DNA of 64,000 nucleotides, taken from contig NZ_LIGE01000023.1 in assembly GCF_001297015.1 (NCBI RefSeq), forward strand, positions 62,001 to 126,000, written 5' to 3'. The notes under the pieces are model-generated. The model made no database searches and was not told where the DNA came from. It saw nothing but the letters and a program-made list of their open reading frames with translations. The position numbers and the translations under genes were made by a program. Each line of letters begins with the position of its first letter. Positions within the stretch are counted from its first letter, which is position 1. This DNA is from Pseudomonas sp. RIT-PI-r (GTDB lineage: Bacteria; Pseudomonadota; Gammaproteobacteria; Pseudomonadales; Pseudomonadaceae). Positions 17,152-25,853 of the stretch are shown here, in pieces.

Positions 17152-18390
17152 TCATGCATGAACCGGAACCGGCAATGGCGCGGCCAGAAGACGCTCATCG
17201 AGCAGGCCAAGGCCCTCTTGAAACAGTTGATTACTGCGTTCGGTATCGCCGAGCTGTGCAAGCAGGCGTGCCAGCTCTGCACAGGCTTCGGGATTACGCT
17301 GTACGCGCAGGCTGCTTTCCAGATAGTCCCGAGCCTTGCCCCACAAACTGGTTTGCAGGCACAGACGTCCCAGGGTCAACAGCAGGCTTGGATCGGCCGG
17401 GTGTTCCTTGAGCCAGCCTTCCGCCGTTTGCAACTGGCGCGCCGGATCGCTGCCGCGCACCAGACCATAAAGACGCGCCAGATGACTGTCGTACCTGCGC
17501 TTGATAGCGGTTCGCAGCACTTCCTCCGCTTCGACCTGAGCGCCCAGCTGACGTAGCTGTTCCGCATACGCCAACACCAGCGGCGGCTCCTGACGCTGCG
17601 CCGAGGTGAGCTGTTCCCATGCGCGCTTGAGCGACTGCAGCCCTACCGTCCCGTCCTCCTCGCGATGCGCCGCCAGCGAAAGGTTCTCACCCCAGGCACG
17701 ACGCTCCAGTTCAGTCAGTTCTGCTGGCGGCAGGACTTTATCCTTGCGCAGCTCCGGCAACAGACGGATCACCGACGACCACTCACCGCGCTGTTGATGC
17801 AAGCGCTGCAACTGACGCAACGTCTGCGCATTGCGCGGGTGGCGCTCATGCATCGCCTGCAGCGTGACCAGCGCACCATCGGTATCACCGCGATCGGTCT
17901 GCAACTGCGCATGACTCAAGGCAATCGCCAACTCGGCTTGCGGCTGACGTTCCAGTGCACGCTCCAGCAAGTGATCGCACTCTTCGTAATTACCCTGCTC
18001 GTTGGCCGCACGTGCAGCGCCAAGGTAGTACAAAAGCGGTTGGCGCTCGGCTTCAGCTGCGCGAGACAAATGCCGCTGCGCGCTGGCCCAACGGCCTTCC
18101 GCCAGATCCAGTTGACCGTGCTCGATGGCCACCTGCACGCGACGACTGCGATTGCGCCGCGACCATGGATTGACCACGCCGCTGGAGGTCATGACCAGTT
18201 CGACCAGCGCCTTGATGCCCCAGATCAGCAGCCACAACACCGCGATCACCGCGAGTGTCGCCCACAAGCTCGCTTCATAGCGCAAGCTCTGGTAAGCGAT
18301 CAACACGTAACCGGAATGCTGCGCCACGGCAAAACCCAACGCCGCCGTCGCCGCGATCACCAGAAACACGATTACATACAGGCGTTTCAT
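17152..18390 (-). CDS. hemY: HemY, TPR membrane protein of the hem operon
   Basis: A 412-residue protein with two N-terminal membrane helices (about 4-25 and 40-62) and a long tetratricopeptide region (about 95-400) facing the periplasm. It matches the HemY_N family encoded after hemX in gamma-proteobacteria. It is unrelated to the HemY protoporphyrinogen oxidase of Bacillus. Role in haem biosynthesis is presumed from the operon and not proven. Its ATG overlaps the hemX stop. Confidence 0.93.
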   Translation of the reverse strand: MKRLYVIVFLVIAATAALGFAVAQHSGYVLIAYQSLRYEASLWATLAVIAVLWLLIWGIKALVELVMTSSGVVNPWSRRNRSRRVQVAIEHGQLDLAEGRWASAQRHLSRAAEAERQPLLYYLGAARAANEQGNYEECDHLLERALERQPQAELAIALSHAQLQTDRGDTDGALVTLQAMHERHPRNAQTLRQLQRLHQQRGEWSSVIRLLPELRKDKVLPPAELTELERRAWGENLSLAAHREEDGTVGLQSLKRAWEQLTSAQRQEPPLVLAYAEQLRQLGAQVEAEEVLRTAIKRRYDSHLARLYGLVRGSDPARQLQTAEGWLKEHPADPSLLLTLGRLCLQTSLWGKARDYLESSLRVQRNPEACAELARLLAQLGDTERSNQLFQEGLGLLDERLLAAPLPVPVHA

Positions 18391-19529
18391 GGCGTGGCCT
18401 CCTGCGCGGTGTTGGCGGCAGGTTTGGCGAACGGTTTCACCGACTCTTCAGCATTGACGTTACGTCGCTCCAGATATGCCTGCACCGCACTCAGGGTGCC
18501 AGCCAGATCCGGGGTATTGACCGTGACCGGTTCCTTGCTCAGCTCGGCGACCTGCTCCAGCATCACTTTGCTTTGCGGGTTGTCCGGATTGAAATTGCCT
18601 TTGAGCACATCCCGCGCCTCGGCCAGCGCCTGGGTGTAGACCGGCGCCTGACCATTCAGGGCTGCCCACTGCGCCTGCTCAAGCGCCAGGCTCAAGGCCA
18701 GGCGCACCTGACTCAGGCTCTGCCCGGCCAGCAGCGGTCGCACATTCTTGTCAGCGTTGAAATCGATGCGGATGTAGCGCGAAACCTGATCCCACCATTG
18801 CGCCCAGCGACTGGCGCCATCGCCATCGGCGGTCAGGCCCAGCAGCGATTCACCACGATCCTTGTACTCCGGCGCCAGCTCGGTGAGGTCGATGACCTGA
18901 TCGCGCAACGCGCCGAGGCGCAGGAACAGACCGGTGCGATCCGGTTGTGCCGTGCTGCGCAAAGCGACGAGGGTTTTCGCCACTTGCTCGCGAGCGGCAA
19001 ACGAGCCGGGGTCATTCTGTTCACGAAGGATTTCATCCGCGCCTTGCACCAAGGCCTGTGCGCTGCTGATGTCCTGCAATGCCGAAAGACGCAGGCTGGC
19101 CAGACGCAACAAGTGCTCGGCCTCGGCCAGACGCCAGTCCTTGCGGCTGGCCCCCAGCACTGTTTCCAGACGCTGATTGAGGCGCTGCTGATCACCCTGA
19201 AGCTGCGTCACCAGACGCTGGCGCTCGGCAAGTTCATCGGCGCCCGGCAACTGCGCGAGGCGCTCGGTCAGACGCTGTTCATTGAGCTTCAGGCTCTGCG
19301 CCTGATCGTTCAATGCCTGCACTTCACCGGACTGCTGTTGCGTGTTGGTCTGCAGGTGGCGCCCCTGCCAGACACCCCAGCCCCCGATCGCGACGCCGGC
19401 AGCGCCGAGCAACAGGGCGACGATGGCCAGTCCATTGCCTCGGCGCGGCTCTGTGGCCGGCGGTGGGGTTTCAACCTGGGCGTCGATCACAGGCTGGACA
19501 TCATCTTTAGGCAAGGCTGTTTCGCTCAC
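18387..19529 (-). CDS. hemX: HemX, uroporphyrinogen-III C-methyltransferase-like membrane protein
   Basis: A 380-residue protein with a short acidic cytoplasmic N-terminus, one membrane helix (about 31-50) and a long periplasmic helical domain rich in Gln/Leu/Arg. It is annotated in databases as uroporphyrin-III C-methyltransferase, but it shows no SAM-binding GxGxG-type motif, so that name is doubtful. It overlaps hemY by 4 bp and begins 16 bp after hemD. Confidence 0.92.
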   Translation of the reverse strand: MSETALPKDDVQPVIDAQVETPPPATEPRRGNGLAIVALLLGAAGVAIGGWGVWQGRHLQTNTQQQSGEVQALNDQAQSLKLNEQRLTERLAQLPGADELAERQRLVTQLQGDQQRLNQRLETVLGASRKDWRLAEAEHLLRLASLRLSALQDISSAQALVQGADEILREQNDPGSFAAREQVAKTLVALRSTAQPDRTGLFLRLGALRDQVIDLTELAPEYKDRGESLLGLTADGDGASRWAQWWDQVSRYIRIDFNADKNVRPLLAGQSLSQVRLALSLALEQAQWAALNGQAPVYTQALAEARDVLKGNFNPDNPQSKVMLEQVAELSKEPVTVNTPDLAGTLSAVQAYLERRNVNAEESVKPFAKPAANTAQEATP

Positions 19530-19545
19530 GTATCCATCCTTTGCA

Positions 19546-20307
19546 TTAGAAAACGGGCTGGGGACGTTCCCGCAGCGCCGTCAGCAAAGCCGCGGCACTC
19601 GCGCCGCGGCAATCCACAACTGTTTGAGCCCCGGCGGCACGTGCCAGCTCGGCGACCCTTGGGCTTGGAACAAACAACGGCAACTGCGCAATGCTCGACC
19701 AGGCATCGCCGGCCATCTGCTGCAAGTGCTCGAAACCCTGTCCACTGCTGACCACCAGCCCGTTCAAGCGTTCCGCTTCAATCCGCCGCGACAGCTCCTG
19801 CGGCGGATAGGCTGGCAGGTCACGTCGATACAATTCCAGATACTCGACACTAGCACCAAGCGCACGCAGGCGCTCGGCGAGTAGCTCGCGACCGCCCTCG
19901 CCGCGCAGGATCAATACCTGCGCACCGGGCTGACTGACGGCCTCACGCAGACGCGGTAATTGCAGCAATGCTTCGCTGTCATCGCCGGCGGCCGGGAAGT
20001 TCGCGTCCAGACCATGATCGCTAAGAATCTGCGCAGTTGCCGCGCCGACGCTGAACCACGGCATCGCCAGCGAAGACGAATTACCGAGCAGATCCAGCGC
20101 AATGCGAGCCGCCGGTTTGCTGACCACGACTACCGCTTTGCAACCCGGCAACCGCGCAATCGCCTGACGGATTTTCGCAGAGACCGGCAGCGGAACAATG
20201 TCCAGAAGCGGCAAACAGCTACTGAAAATCCCCTGCTCGGCCAACGTCTGCGCCAGCGCCGCACAGTCCTCCGCAGGGCGCGTCAGCAGCAGGCGCCAAC
20301 CGGTCAC
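19546..20307 (-). CDS. hemD: Uroporphyrinogen-III synthase
   Basis: A 253-residue HemD that cyclises hydroxymethylbilane with inversion of ring D. Family features include the N-terminal [23 protein letters not shown], a Tyr-containing [10 protein letters not shown] and the conserved SSGQGFEHL loop. It overlaps hemC by 4 bp and lies in the hemC-hemD-hemX-hemY operon. Confidence 0.94.
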   Translation of the reverse strand: MTGWRLLLTRPAEDCAALAQTLAEQGIFSSCLPLLDIVPLPVSAKIRQAIARLPGCKAVVVVSKPAARIALDLLGNSSSLAMPWFSVGAATAQILSDHGLDANFPAAGDDSEALLQLPRLREAVSQPGAQVLILRGEGGRELLAERLRALGASVEYLELYRRDLPAYPPQELSRRIEAERLNGLVVSSGQGFEHLQQMAGDAWSSIAQLPLFVPSPRVAELARAAGAQTVVDCRGASAAALLTALRERPQPVF

Positions 20308-21245
20308 TCGTGACCTGCCTCGCCGTAGACCGCTTTGAGAATATCGGCAGCACCCTGGCGCAACAGGTCTTCGGCAACCTGCACACCGAGCGCTTCGGCC
20401 TCGGCGCGTGGTGCCCGGGCTTCTGCGCTGAGCAGCTTGCCACCGCTCGGCTCACCGACCAGACCGCGCAACCACAACTGCTCGCCTTCGAGCACGGCGT
20501 AGCAGGCGATCGGCACTTGGCAGCCGCCATTCAAATGTTTGTTGAGGGCACGCTCGGCGGTGACGCGCGACGTGGTATCGGCGTGGTGCAGCGGCGCGAG
20601 CAAGGCGTGGATTTCAGTGTCGGCACTGCGGCATTCGATGCCGACCGCGCCCTGACCACCGGCCGGCAGGCTGTCATCGACGCTGATCGCCGAGGTGATG
20701 CGATCTTCAAAACCGAGACGGATCAGGCCGGCCGCCGCAAGGATGATCGCGTCGTACTCACCGGCATCGAGCTTGGCCAGACGGGTGTTGACGTTGCCGC
20801 GCAGGAAGCGGATCTCAAGATCCGGGCGGCGCGTCAGCAATTGCGCCTGACGACGCAGGCTCGAGGTACCGACGATGGCGCCGGCAGGCAACGCGTCGAG
20901 GCTGGCATAGGTATTGGAAACGAAGGCATCGCGCGGGTCTTCACGTTCGCAGATGCAGAACAGACCGAGGCCTTCCGGGAAGTCCATCGGCACGTCTTTC
21001 ATCGAATGCACGGCGATGTCGGCTTGGTTTTCCAGCAGTGCGGTTTCCAGTTCCTTGACGAACAGGCCCTTGCCGCCGATCTTCGACAATGGCGAATCGA
21101 GCAGCTTGTCGCCGCGACTGACCATGGGCACCAGCGTCACCAACAGGCCCGGGTGGGCCGCTTCCAGACGGGCTTTGACGTATTCGGCCTGCCAGAGGGC
21201 CAGCGCACTTTTACGGGTGGCGATGCGGATTTCGCGAGAGGACAT
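20304..21245 (-). CDS. hemC: Porphobilinogen deaminase (hydroxymethylbilane synthase)
   Basis: A 313-residue enzyme that condenses four porphobilinogens. Visible motifs: [14 protein letters not shown] near the N-terminus, [25 protein letters not shown] and the dipyrromethane-cofactor cysteine in NGGCQVPIA. It heads the hem operon. Upstream on the minus strand an extended -10 (TGT-TATTAT at 21276-21284) is a plausible promoter. Confidence 0.97.
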   Translation of the reverse strand: MSSREIRIATRKSALALWQAEYVKARLEAAHPGLLVTLVPMVSRGDKLLDSPLSKIGGKGLFVKELETALLENQADIAVHSMKDVPMDFPEGLGLFCICEREDPRDAFVSNTYASLDALPAGAIVGTSSLRRQAQLLTRRPDLEIRFLRGNVNTRLAKLDAGEYDAIILAAAGLIRLGFEDRITSAISVDDSLPAGGQGAVGIECRSADTEIHALLAPLHHADTTSRVTAERALNKHLNGGCQVPIACYAVLEGEQLWLRGLVGEPSGGKLLSAEARAPRAEAEALGVQVAEDLLRQGAADILKAVYGEAGHE

Positions 21246-21383
21246 GGATCAATCCGTACTGAATAGATACGGCGGATAATAACAGCTCAGCCAAATCCAC
21301 TTTGACTTGAATCAGAGTCGGCGCGGCCTCCCTGGCCTGCAATGCCCGGTGAAAAGAAGTTCGAAGCACCGGAAAATACCGGG

Positions 21384-22130
21384 CTACAGGCCCTGCATCA
21401 TTTTGCGCACACCGGCGACATGCCGACGGCTAACGATCAGCGCATCGCCATTGAGCCCTTTGAGGAACAACTGGAAATGCCCCAGCGGCGTACGTTGCAG
21501 ACGTTCGATGCGGTCGCGGGCGACCAGGGCGTTGCGGTGGATACGCACAAAGCGCTCGCCGAACTCGTCTTCCAGCGCCTTCAGCGGTTCGTCCAGCAGC
21601 ACTTCACCGGCCTCGTGGCGCAAGGTCACGTATTTATGGTCCGCAATGAAATAGACCACCTGATCCAGCGGGATCAGTTCGATACCTTTGCGGGTGCGGG
21701 CGCTGATGTGGCTGCGCGGGCCGGTGCCGCTTTCGGCAGCGGGACGGGTCAGGGCCGAGAGTTGCGCCCGGTTGGGACGTTCAGCCCGTTTCAGGGCGTC
21801 ATGCAGATGTTCGGTTCGCACGGGTTTCACCACATAGCCCACGGCGCTGGCCTGCAGGGCTTCCACGGCAAATTCATCGGGGCTGGTGCAAAACACCACG
21901 GCGGGCGGCGTTTCTCGTTCGCACAGACGGGCAGCAACCTGCAGGCCATCGAGGCCTGGCATGCGGATATCGAGCAGCACGATATCCGGCTTGTGGCTGT
22001 CGATCAGTGCCAACGCCTCCTCGCCATTCGTGGCGCTGGGCTCCAGAACTGTATAACCCTCGAGCTCGCTCACCATTCGGCTGAGGCGCTCGCGAGCCAG
22101 TGGTTCGTCATCAACGATCAGGACATTCAT
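21384..22130 (-). CDS. algR: AlgR, LytTR-type response regulator
   Basis: A 248-residue response regulator: receiver domain at 1-120 with the phosphorylation site D54 (LLDIRMPG), then a LytTR DNA-binding domain at about 145-245 (YFIADHKYVTLRHEAGEVL region, FVRIHRNALVARDRI). The start at 22130 restores MNVLIVDDEPLARERL. In P. aeruginosa AlgR controls alginate, type IV pili/twitching and virulence genes, and pairs with the kinase AlgZ (FimS) encoded directly upstream. Here no algZ gene lies between algR and argH. Confidence 0.96.
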   Translation of the reverse strand: MNVLIVDDEPLARERLSRMVSELEGYTVLEPSATNGEEALALIDSHKPDIVLLDIRMPGLDGLQVAARLCERETPPAVVFCTSPDEFAVEALQASAVGYVVKPVRTEHLHDALKRAERPNRAQLSALTRPAAESGTGPRSHISARTRKGIELIPLDQVVYFIADHKYVTLRHEAGEVLLDEPLKALEDEFGERFVRIHRNALVARDRIERLQRTPLGHFQLFLKGLNGDALIVSRRHVAGVRKMMQGL

Positions 22131-22602
22131 ATTGCGCTGGATTCCTGCGTGAGTCTCGCACAAGGATAGCGTAGACAGGTGAAGTGACGTCCGTCACCGC
22201 GATCCACGCTAAGACTAGCCCGAGCGCCAAAAAGTGCCGTACGTCGGCCAGCAATATTTGCCAGTGTCCGGTTCGTACCGCTCGAAGCCCGCCGTTTCTC
22301 GCGTTTTTCACGGGGATTGCCGAAGGACAATTGCACCCACCCCCTCTTCTTATAGTCGGCGGTCAGACCTTTGCGCGATCCGCAGTCACGCCGACCCTTA
22401 TGTCCTACTGTAGACGCTCGTCGGAACGACATTGCTCAATCGAAAAATATCCTTGCGCAAATCCGCCGGGGGCAGCGCCGACTATGGCCGAGCCAATGAG
22501 AAAAAAACGTATCGACCGGTGTCAGCGACAGTCCGGGCAACCCTGTTATTATCCGCGCCAGCGTTTCACGCCTTTTTTCTTCAAGCCGATACGAGCGAAT
22601 TC
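22131..22602. other. algR-argH divergent intergenic region without algZ
   Basis: These 472 bp separate the divergent algR and argH genes. No frame resembles the LytS-type kinase AlgZ found here in P. aeruginosa. The only long frame, on the minus strand, is Arg-rich and looks non-coding. It should hold the algR promoter and an argH promoter. Confidence 0.7.
22544..22552 (+). promoter_or_regulatory. Extended -10 promoter for argH
   Basis: TG-T-TATTAT matches an extended -10 element, predicting transcription from about 22559 with a leader of roughly 44 nt before the argH ATG. The -35 is weak. A near-identical TGTTATTATCCGC lies ahead of hemC. Confidence 0.4.
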
Positions 22603-23997
22603 ATGAGCACTGACAAGACCAATCAGTCCTGGGGCGGCCGCTTCAGTGAACCCGTCGACGCCTTCGTCGCCCGCTTCACCGCCTCCGTCACTTTCGACCA
22701 GCGCCTGTATCGCCACGACATCATGGGCTCGATCGCCCACGCCACCATGCTGGCCAAGGTCGGCGTGCTGACCGATGCCGAGCGCGACAGCATCATTGAT
22801 GGCCTGAAGACCATTCAGGGCGAAATCGAGGCCGGCCAGTTCGACTGGCGCATCGATCTCGAAGACGTGCACATGAACATCGAGGCGCGCCTGACCGATC
22901 GCATCGGCGTCACCGGCAAGAAGCTGCACACCGGGCGCAGCCGTAACGATCAGGTGGCCACCGACATCCGCCTGTGGCTGCGCGACGAAATCGACCTGAT
23001 CCTCGCCGAAATCACCCGCCTGCAAAAAGGCCTGCTGGAACAAGCCGAGCGCGAAGCCGCGAGCATCATGCCCGGCTTCACCCACTTGCAGACCGCGCAG
23101 CCAGTGACCTTCGGGCACCACATGCTGGCCTGGTTCGAAATGCTCAGCCGCGACTACGAGCGTCTGGTCGACTGCCGCAAGCGCACCAACCGCATGCCAC
23201 TGGGCAGTGCTGCGCTGGCCGGCACCACCTACCCGATCGACCGCGAATACACCGCGCAACTGCTGGGTTTCGATGCTGTGGGCGGCAACTCGCTGGACAA
23301 CGTTTCCGATCGCGACTTCGCCATCGAATTCTGCTCGGCCGCGAGCATCGCGATGATGCACTTGTCGCGTTTCTCCGAAGAGCTGGTGCTGTGGACCAGC
23401 GCGCAATTCCAGTTCAGCGATCGGCCGGACCGTTTCTGCACCGGCAGCTCGATCATGCCGCAAAAGAAAAACCCTGACGTGCCAGAGCTGGTGCGCGGCA
23501 AGACCGGCCGTGTGTTCGGCGCACTGATGGGCCTGCTGACCTTGATGAAGGGCCAACCGCTGGCCTACAACAAGGACAACCAGGAAGACAAAGAGCCGCT
23601 GTTCGACGCTGCCGATACGCTGCGCGACTCGCTGCGGGCCTTCGCCGACATGATTCCGGCGATCAAACCGAAGCACGCGATCATGCGTGAAGCAGCGCTA
23701 CGTGGTTTCTCCACCGCGACCGATCTGGCGGACTATCTGGTGCGTCGTGGCTTGCCGTTCCGTGATTGCCACGAGATCGTTGGCCACGCCGTGAAATACG
23801 GCGTGGACACTGGCAAGGATCTGGCCGAGATGAGCCTGGAAGAACTGCGCCAGTTCAGCGACCAGATCGAGCAGGACGTGTTTGCCGTGCTGACCCTGGA
23901 AGGCTCGGTGAATGCCCGTGACCATATCGGCGGCACTGCGCCGGCGCAGGTCAAAGCGGCTGTGGTGCGCGGTCAGGCCCTGATCGCTAGCCGCTAA
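22603..23997 (+). CDS. argH: Argininosuccinate lyase
   Basis: A 464-residue enzyme of the fumarase/aspartase superfamily that releases arginine and fumarate from argininosuccinate. The start at 22603 gives [17 protein letters not shown], the normal N-terminus; the open frame extends 57 codons further upstream with unlike sequence. The signature [12 protein letters not shown] is at about 285-296, with [13 protein letters not shown] near 107 and [11 protein letters not shown] near 160. Cytosolic; divergent from algR. Confidence 0.97.
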   Translation: MSTDKTNQSWGGRFSEPVDAFVARFTASVTFDQRLYRHDIMGSIAHATMLAKVGVLTDAERDSIIDGLKTIQGEIEAGQFDWRIDLEDVHMNIEARLTDRIGVTGKKLHTGRSRNDQVATDIRLWLRDEIDLILAEITRLQKGLLEQAEREAASIMPGFTHLQTAQPVTFGHHMLAWFEMLSRDYERLVDCRKRTNRMPLGSAALAGTTYPIDREYTAQLLGFDAVGGNSLDNVSDRDFAIEFCSAASIAMMHLSRFSEELVLWTSAQFQFSDRPDRFCTGSSIMPQKKNPDVPELVRGKTGRVFGALMGLLTLMKGQPLAYNKDNQEDKEPLFDAADTLRDSLRAFADMIPAIKPKHAIMREAALRGFSTATDLADYLVRRGLPFRDCHEIVGHAVKYGVDTGKDLAEMSLEELRQFSDQIEQDVFAVLTLEGSVNARDHIGGTAPAQVKAAVVRGQALIASR

Positions 23998-24015
23998 CAG
24001 CCAAAAGCCAAAAGC

Positions 24016-24079
24016 ATCGCGAGCAGGCTCACTCCTACATTGGAATGCGTTCCCCTGCAGGAGTGAGCCTGCTCGCGAT
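24016..24079. repeat. REP doublet, GTAGGAGTGAGCCTGCTCGCGAT type
   Basis: Arms at 24016-24039 and 24056-24079 pair around a 16-bp spacer; the right arm has a TGCAGGAG variant. It lies between argH and the convergent GST gene. Confidence 0.9.
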
Positions 24080-24104
24080 AGCTGCCTTCAACTCACTACA
24101 AACC

Positions 24105-24764
24105 TCACTTCTTGGCAGCGATCATCGCCAAAAACGCCGGCATCGCCGCTTCCTTGTCCGCCGCAATCTTCTGCACATGCGGATTCTGCTCAAGCTTCTC
24201 CAGCAATGCTTTCGCCTGCGGCATCTCTGCCAGCAAATCAATCCCGAACAGCTTCTGCCCGACCGCACAGGCCAGCGGTACGCTGTAGAGGAAGTACAAA
24301 TCGGCAATGCTCAGGCTGTCGCCCGCCACGTACGGGGCGAATTTGCCGTGCCGGCCCAGCGCCGCAAAACCCAGCTGCAATTCAGTCTTGGTCTTTTCCT
24401 TGATCGCCTCCGGCAGGCTGATGCCGAAAAATGCTTCGCCATAACAGGCACGCCCCGGCAACTCGATGTACAGCTCGATTTCCTTGGCGATCGCCAGCAC
24501 CTGCGCGCGCTCGAACGGATCGCTCGGCAGCAGCGGCGTGCCTTTCTGGGTCTGTTCGAGGTATTCGAGAATGATCGCGGTCTCGTTAATGAAACCGGCG
24601 TCCACGCCCAGCACCGGTACTTTGCCGCGCGGGCTGATGGCCAGTGATTCCGGGGTCGGTGTCGGGTAGAACGTGACCTCTTCGAACGGCAGGCCTTTTT
24701 CCAGCAGCGCCAGTTTGACCATGTTGTAGTAGTTGCTGACTGAGAATCCGTAGAGCTTGAGCAT
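24105..24764 (-). CDS. Glutathione S-transferase family protein
   Basis: A 219-residue two-domain GST. The thioredoxin-like N-terminal domain (about 1-78) has LYGFSVSNYYNMVKLAL, the cis-Pro loop GKVPVL (about 48-53) and NETAIILEYLEQ, where the usual SxAI glutathione contact is ETAI. The helical C-terminal domain has the N-capping box (LSIADLYFLY). The start at 24764 is 7 nt after GGAGG; a GTG one codon earlier is too close. Substrate unknown. Confidence 0.9.
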   Translation of the reverse strand: MLKLYGFSVSNYYNMVKLALLEKGLPFEEVTFYPTPTPESLAISPRGKVPVLGVDAGFINETAIILEYLEQTQKGTPLLPSDPFERAQVLAIAKEIELYIELPGRACYGEAFFGISLPEAIKEKTKTELQLGFAALGRHGKFAPYVAGDSLSIADLYFLYSVPLACAVGQKLFGIDLLAEMPQAKALLEKLEQNPHVQKIAADKEAAMPAFLAMIAAKK

Positions 24765-24887
24765 CACATAGCCTCCAGGCCGTGCGGGGTGGGCAGTGCC
24801 TGTTTATAGATCGCCGGGGCAAATCCCGCCAGCAGCATCACGCCGCTGAATGCGGGTAAACTGGCGCCTTTCCATGAGGAGCCTGCC

Positions 24888-25172
24888 ATGAGCGAGCCGA
24901 CAGACATCGACAACGACGAAGAAGAGTTCACCGAGGCTACTTTGATCGAAGCCATCGAGAACCAGATCGAAAGCGACAACCCACCAGCAGCCAAAGCGAC
25001 TTTCAACAAGCTGACACTGGTGGGTGTGGAGCGCGAAGAGATCCTCAATCTGATGGCGCATGTGCTGGCCTACGAGATTGACGCGATGCTTGATGAAGAC
25101 CGTGCATTTGATACCGAATGGTACGAAGCGGCGTTGCGTGCATTGCCGGAATTACCGCCAGAAAAGCAGTAA
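24888..25172 (+). CDS. Conserved small acidic protein, function unknown
   Basis: A 94-residue acidic protein, with Asp/Glu making up much of the first 20 residues and a helical remainder (FNKLTLVGVEREEILNLM, LAYEIDAMLDEDRAF). Codon use is like its neighbours and an AGGAG Shine-Dalgarno (24877-24881) precedes the ATG, so it is a real gene. No family was recognised with confidence. It stands alone between the divergent GST gene and a REP doublet. Confidence 0.8.
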   Translation: MSEPTDIDNDEEEFTEATLIEAIENQIESDNPPAAKATFNKLTLVGVEREEILNLMAHVLAYEIDAMLDEDRAFDTEWYEAALRALPELPPEKQ

Positions 25173-25182
25173 GCCCCGATCC

Positions 25183-25269
25183 TGTAGGAGTGAGCCTGCT
25201 CGCGATAGCGTCCTGTCAGTGAAGACTATGCTGACAGGCACTCCGCTATCGCGAGCAGGCTCACTCTAC
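25183..25269. repeat. REP doublet, GTAGGAGTGAGCCTGCTCGCGAT type
   Basis: Arms at 25183-25210 and 25243-25269 extend to GCGATAGCG; the right arm is missing one C-pair (CACTCTACA). The spacer includes a CTGTCAG/CTGACAG sub-palindrome. Confidence 0.9.
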
Positions 25270-25425
25270 AATGTTTGTAACGTATCCATCCAGCCAACTC
25301 CCGGGCCCCGACTACACTGGAATCCGCCTCAAGACAAAATCCCTGATCTGAGCACTGGACATGCCGCAAAAGCGGGTTCACCTTAGGGGCGCTGTCGTCC
25401 AATTCCTAGAAAGTCTGGAGTCCTT

Positions 25426-25671
25426 ATGTCGCTTACCCCTGAGTTGGTTGCCGAACTGGAAGTCCTCGCACTCTTTCCCCTGGACAGTTCCCAGGAAGGT
25501 TTGAAAATTCATCAGACCGCTGCCCCGAAACATATTTCTGCCGCCAAACGCCTCTTTGAAAAAGACCTGACCGATCAGCCCGATGGCGGTTATCTGACCA
25601 GCCTCGGTCGCGACGCCGCACAAAATGTGCAAACCGTGCTGACCATTCTGAGAGAGCAGGAAACCGCCTGA
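25426..25671 (+). CDS. TIGR02647 family protein
   Basis: An 81-residue protein recognisable as TIGR02647 from MSLTPELVAELEVLALF, HQTAAP and the C-terminal GGYLTSLGRDAAQ. It is a small helical cytosolic protein found in pseudomonads and relatives, with no known function. A CTGGAG Shine-Dalgarno precedes the ATG. It lies upstream of cyaA. Confidence 0.85.
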   Translation: MSLTPELVAELEVLALFPLDSSQEGLKIHQTAAPKHISAAKRLFEKDLTDQPDGGYLTSLGRDAAQNVQTVLTILREQETA

Positions 25672-25853
25672 TCCTCCCCGACTTTGCCCACGGGAACTCC
25701 TGCCACGGGATTTCCGCGGGCCTGCCCGGTCGCTCGCGATAGAAATCTGACGTCAAAAACAAATTCAGCTTAAAAGTCCCGCTGCGCTAAGGCTAAACTG
25801 CCTGACATTCCGAGACCCTCTACGTCCGAGCCTGCGAGCCGGTTTGAGCTGAC

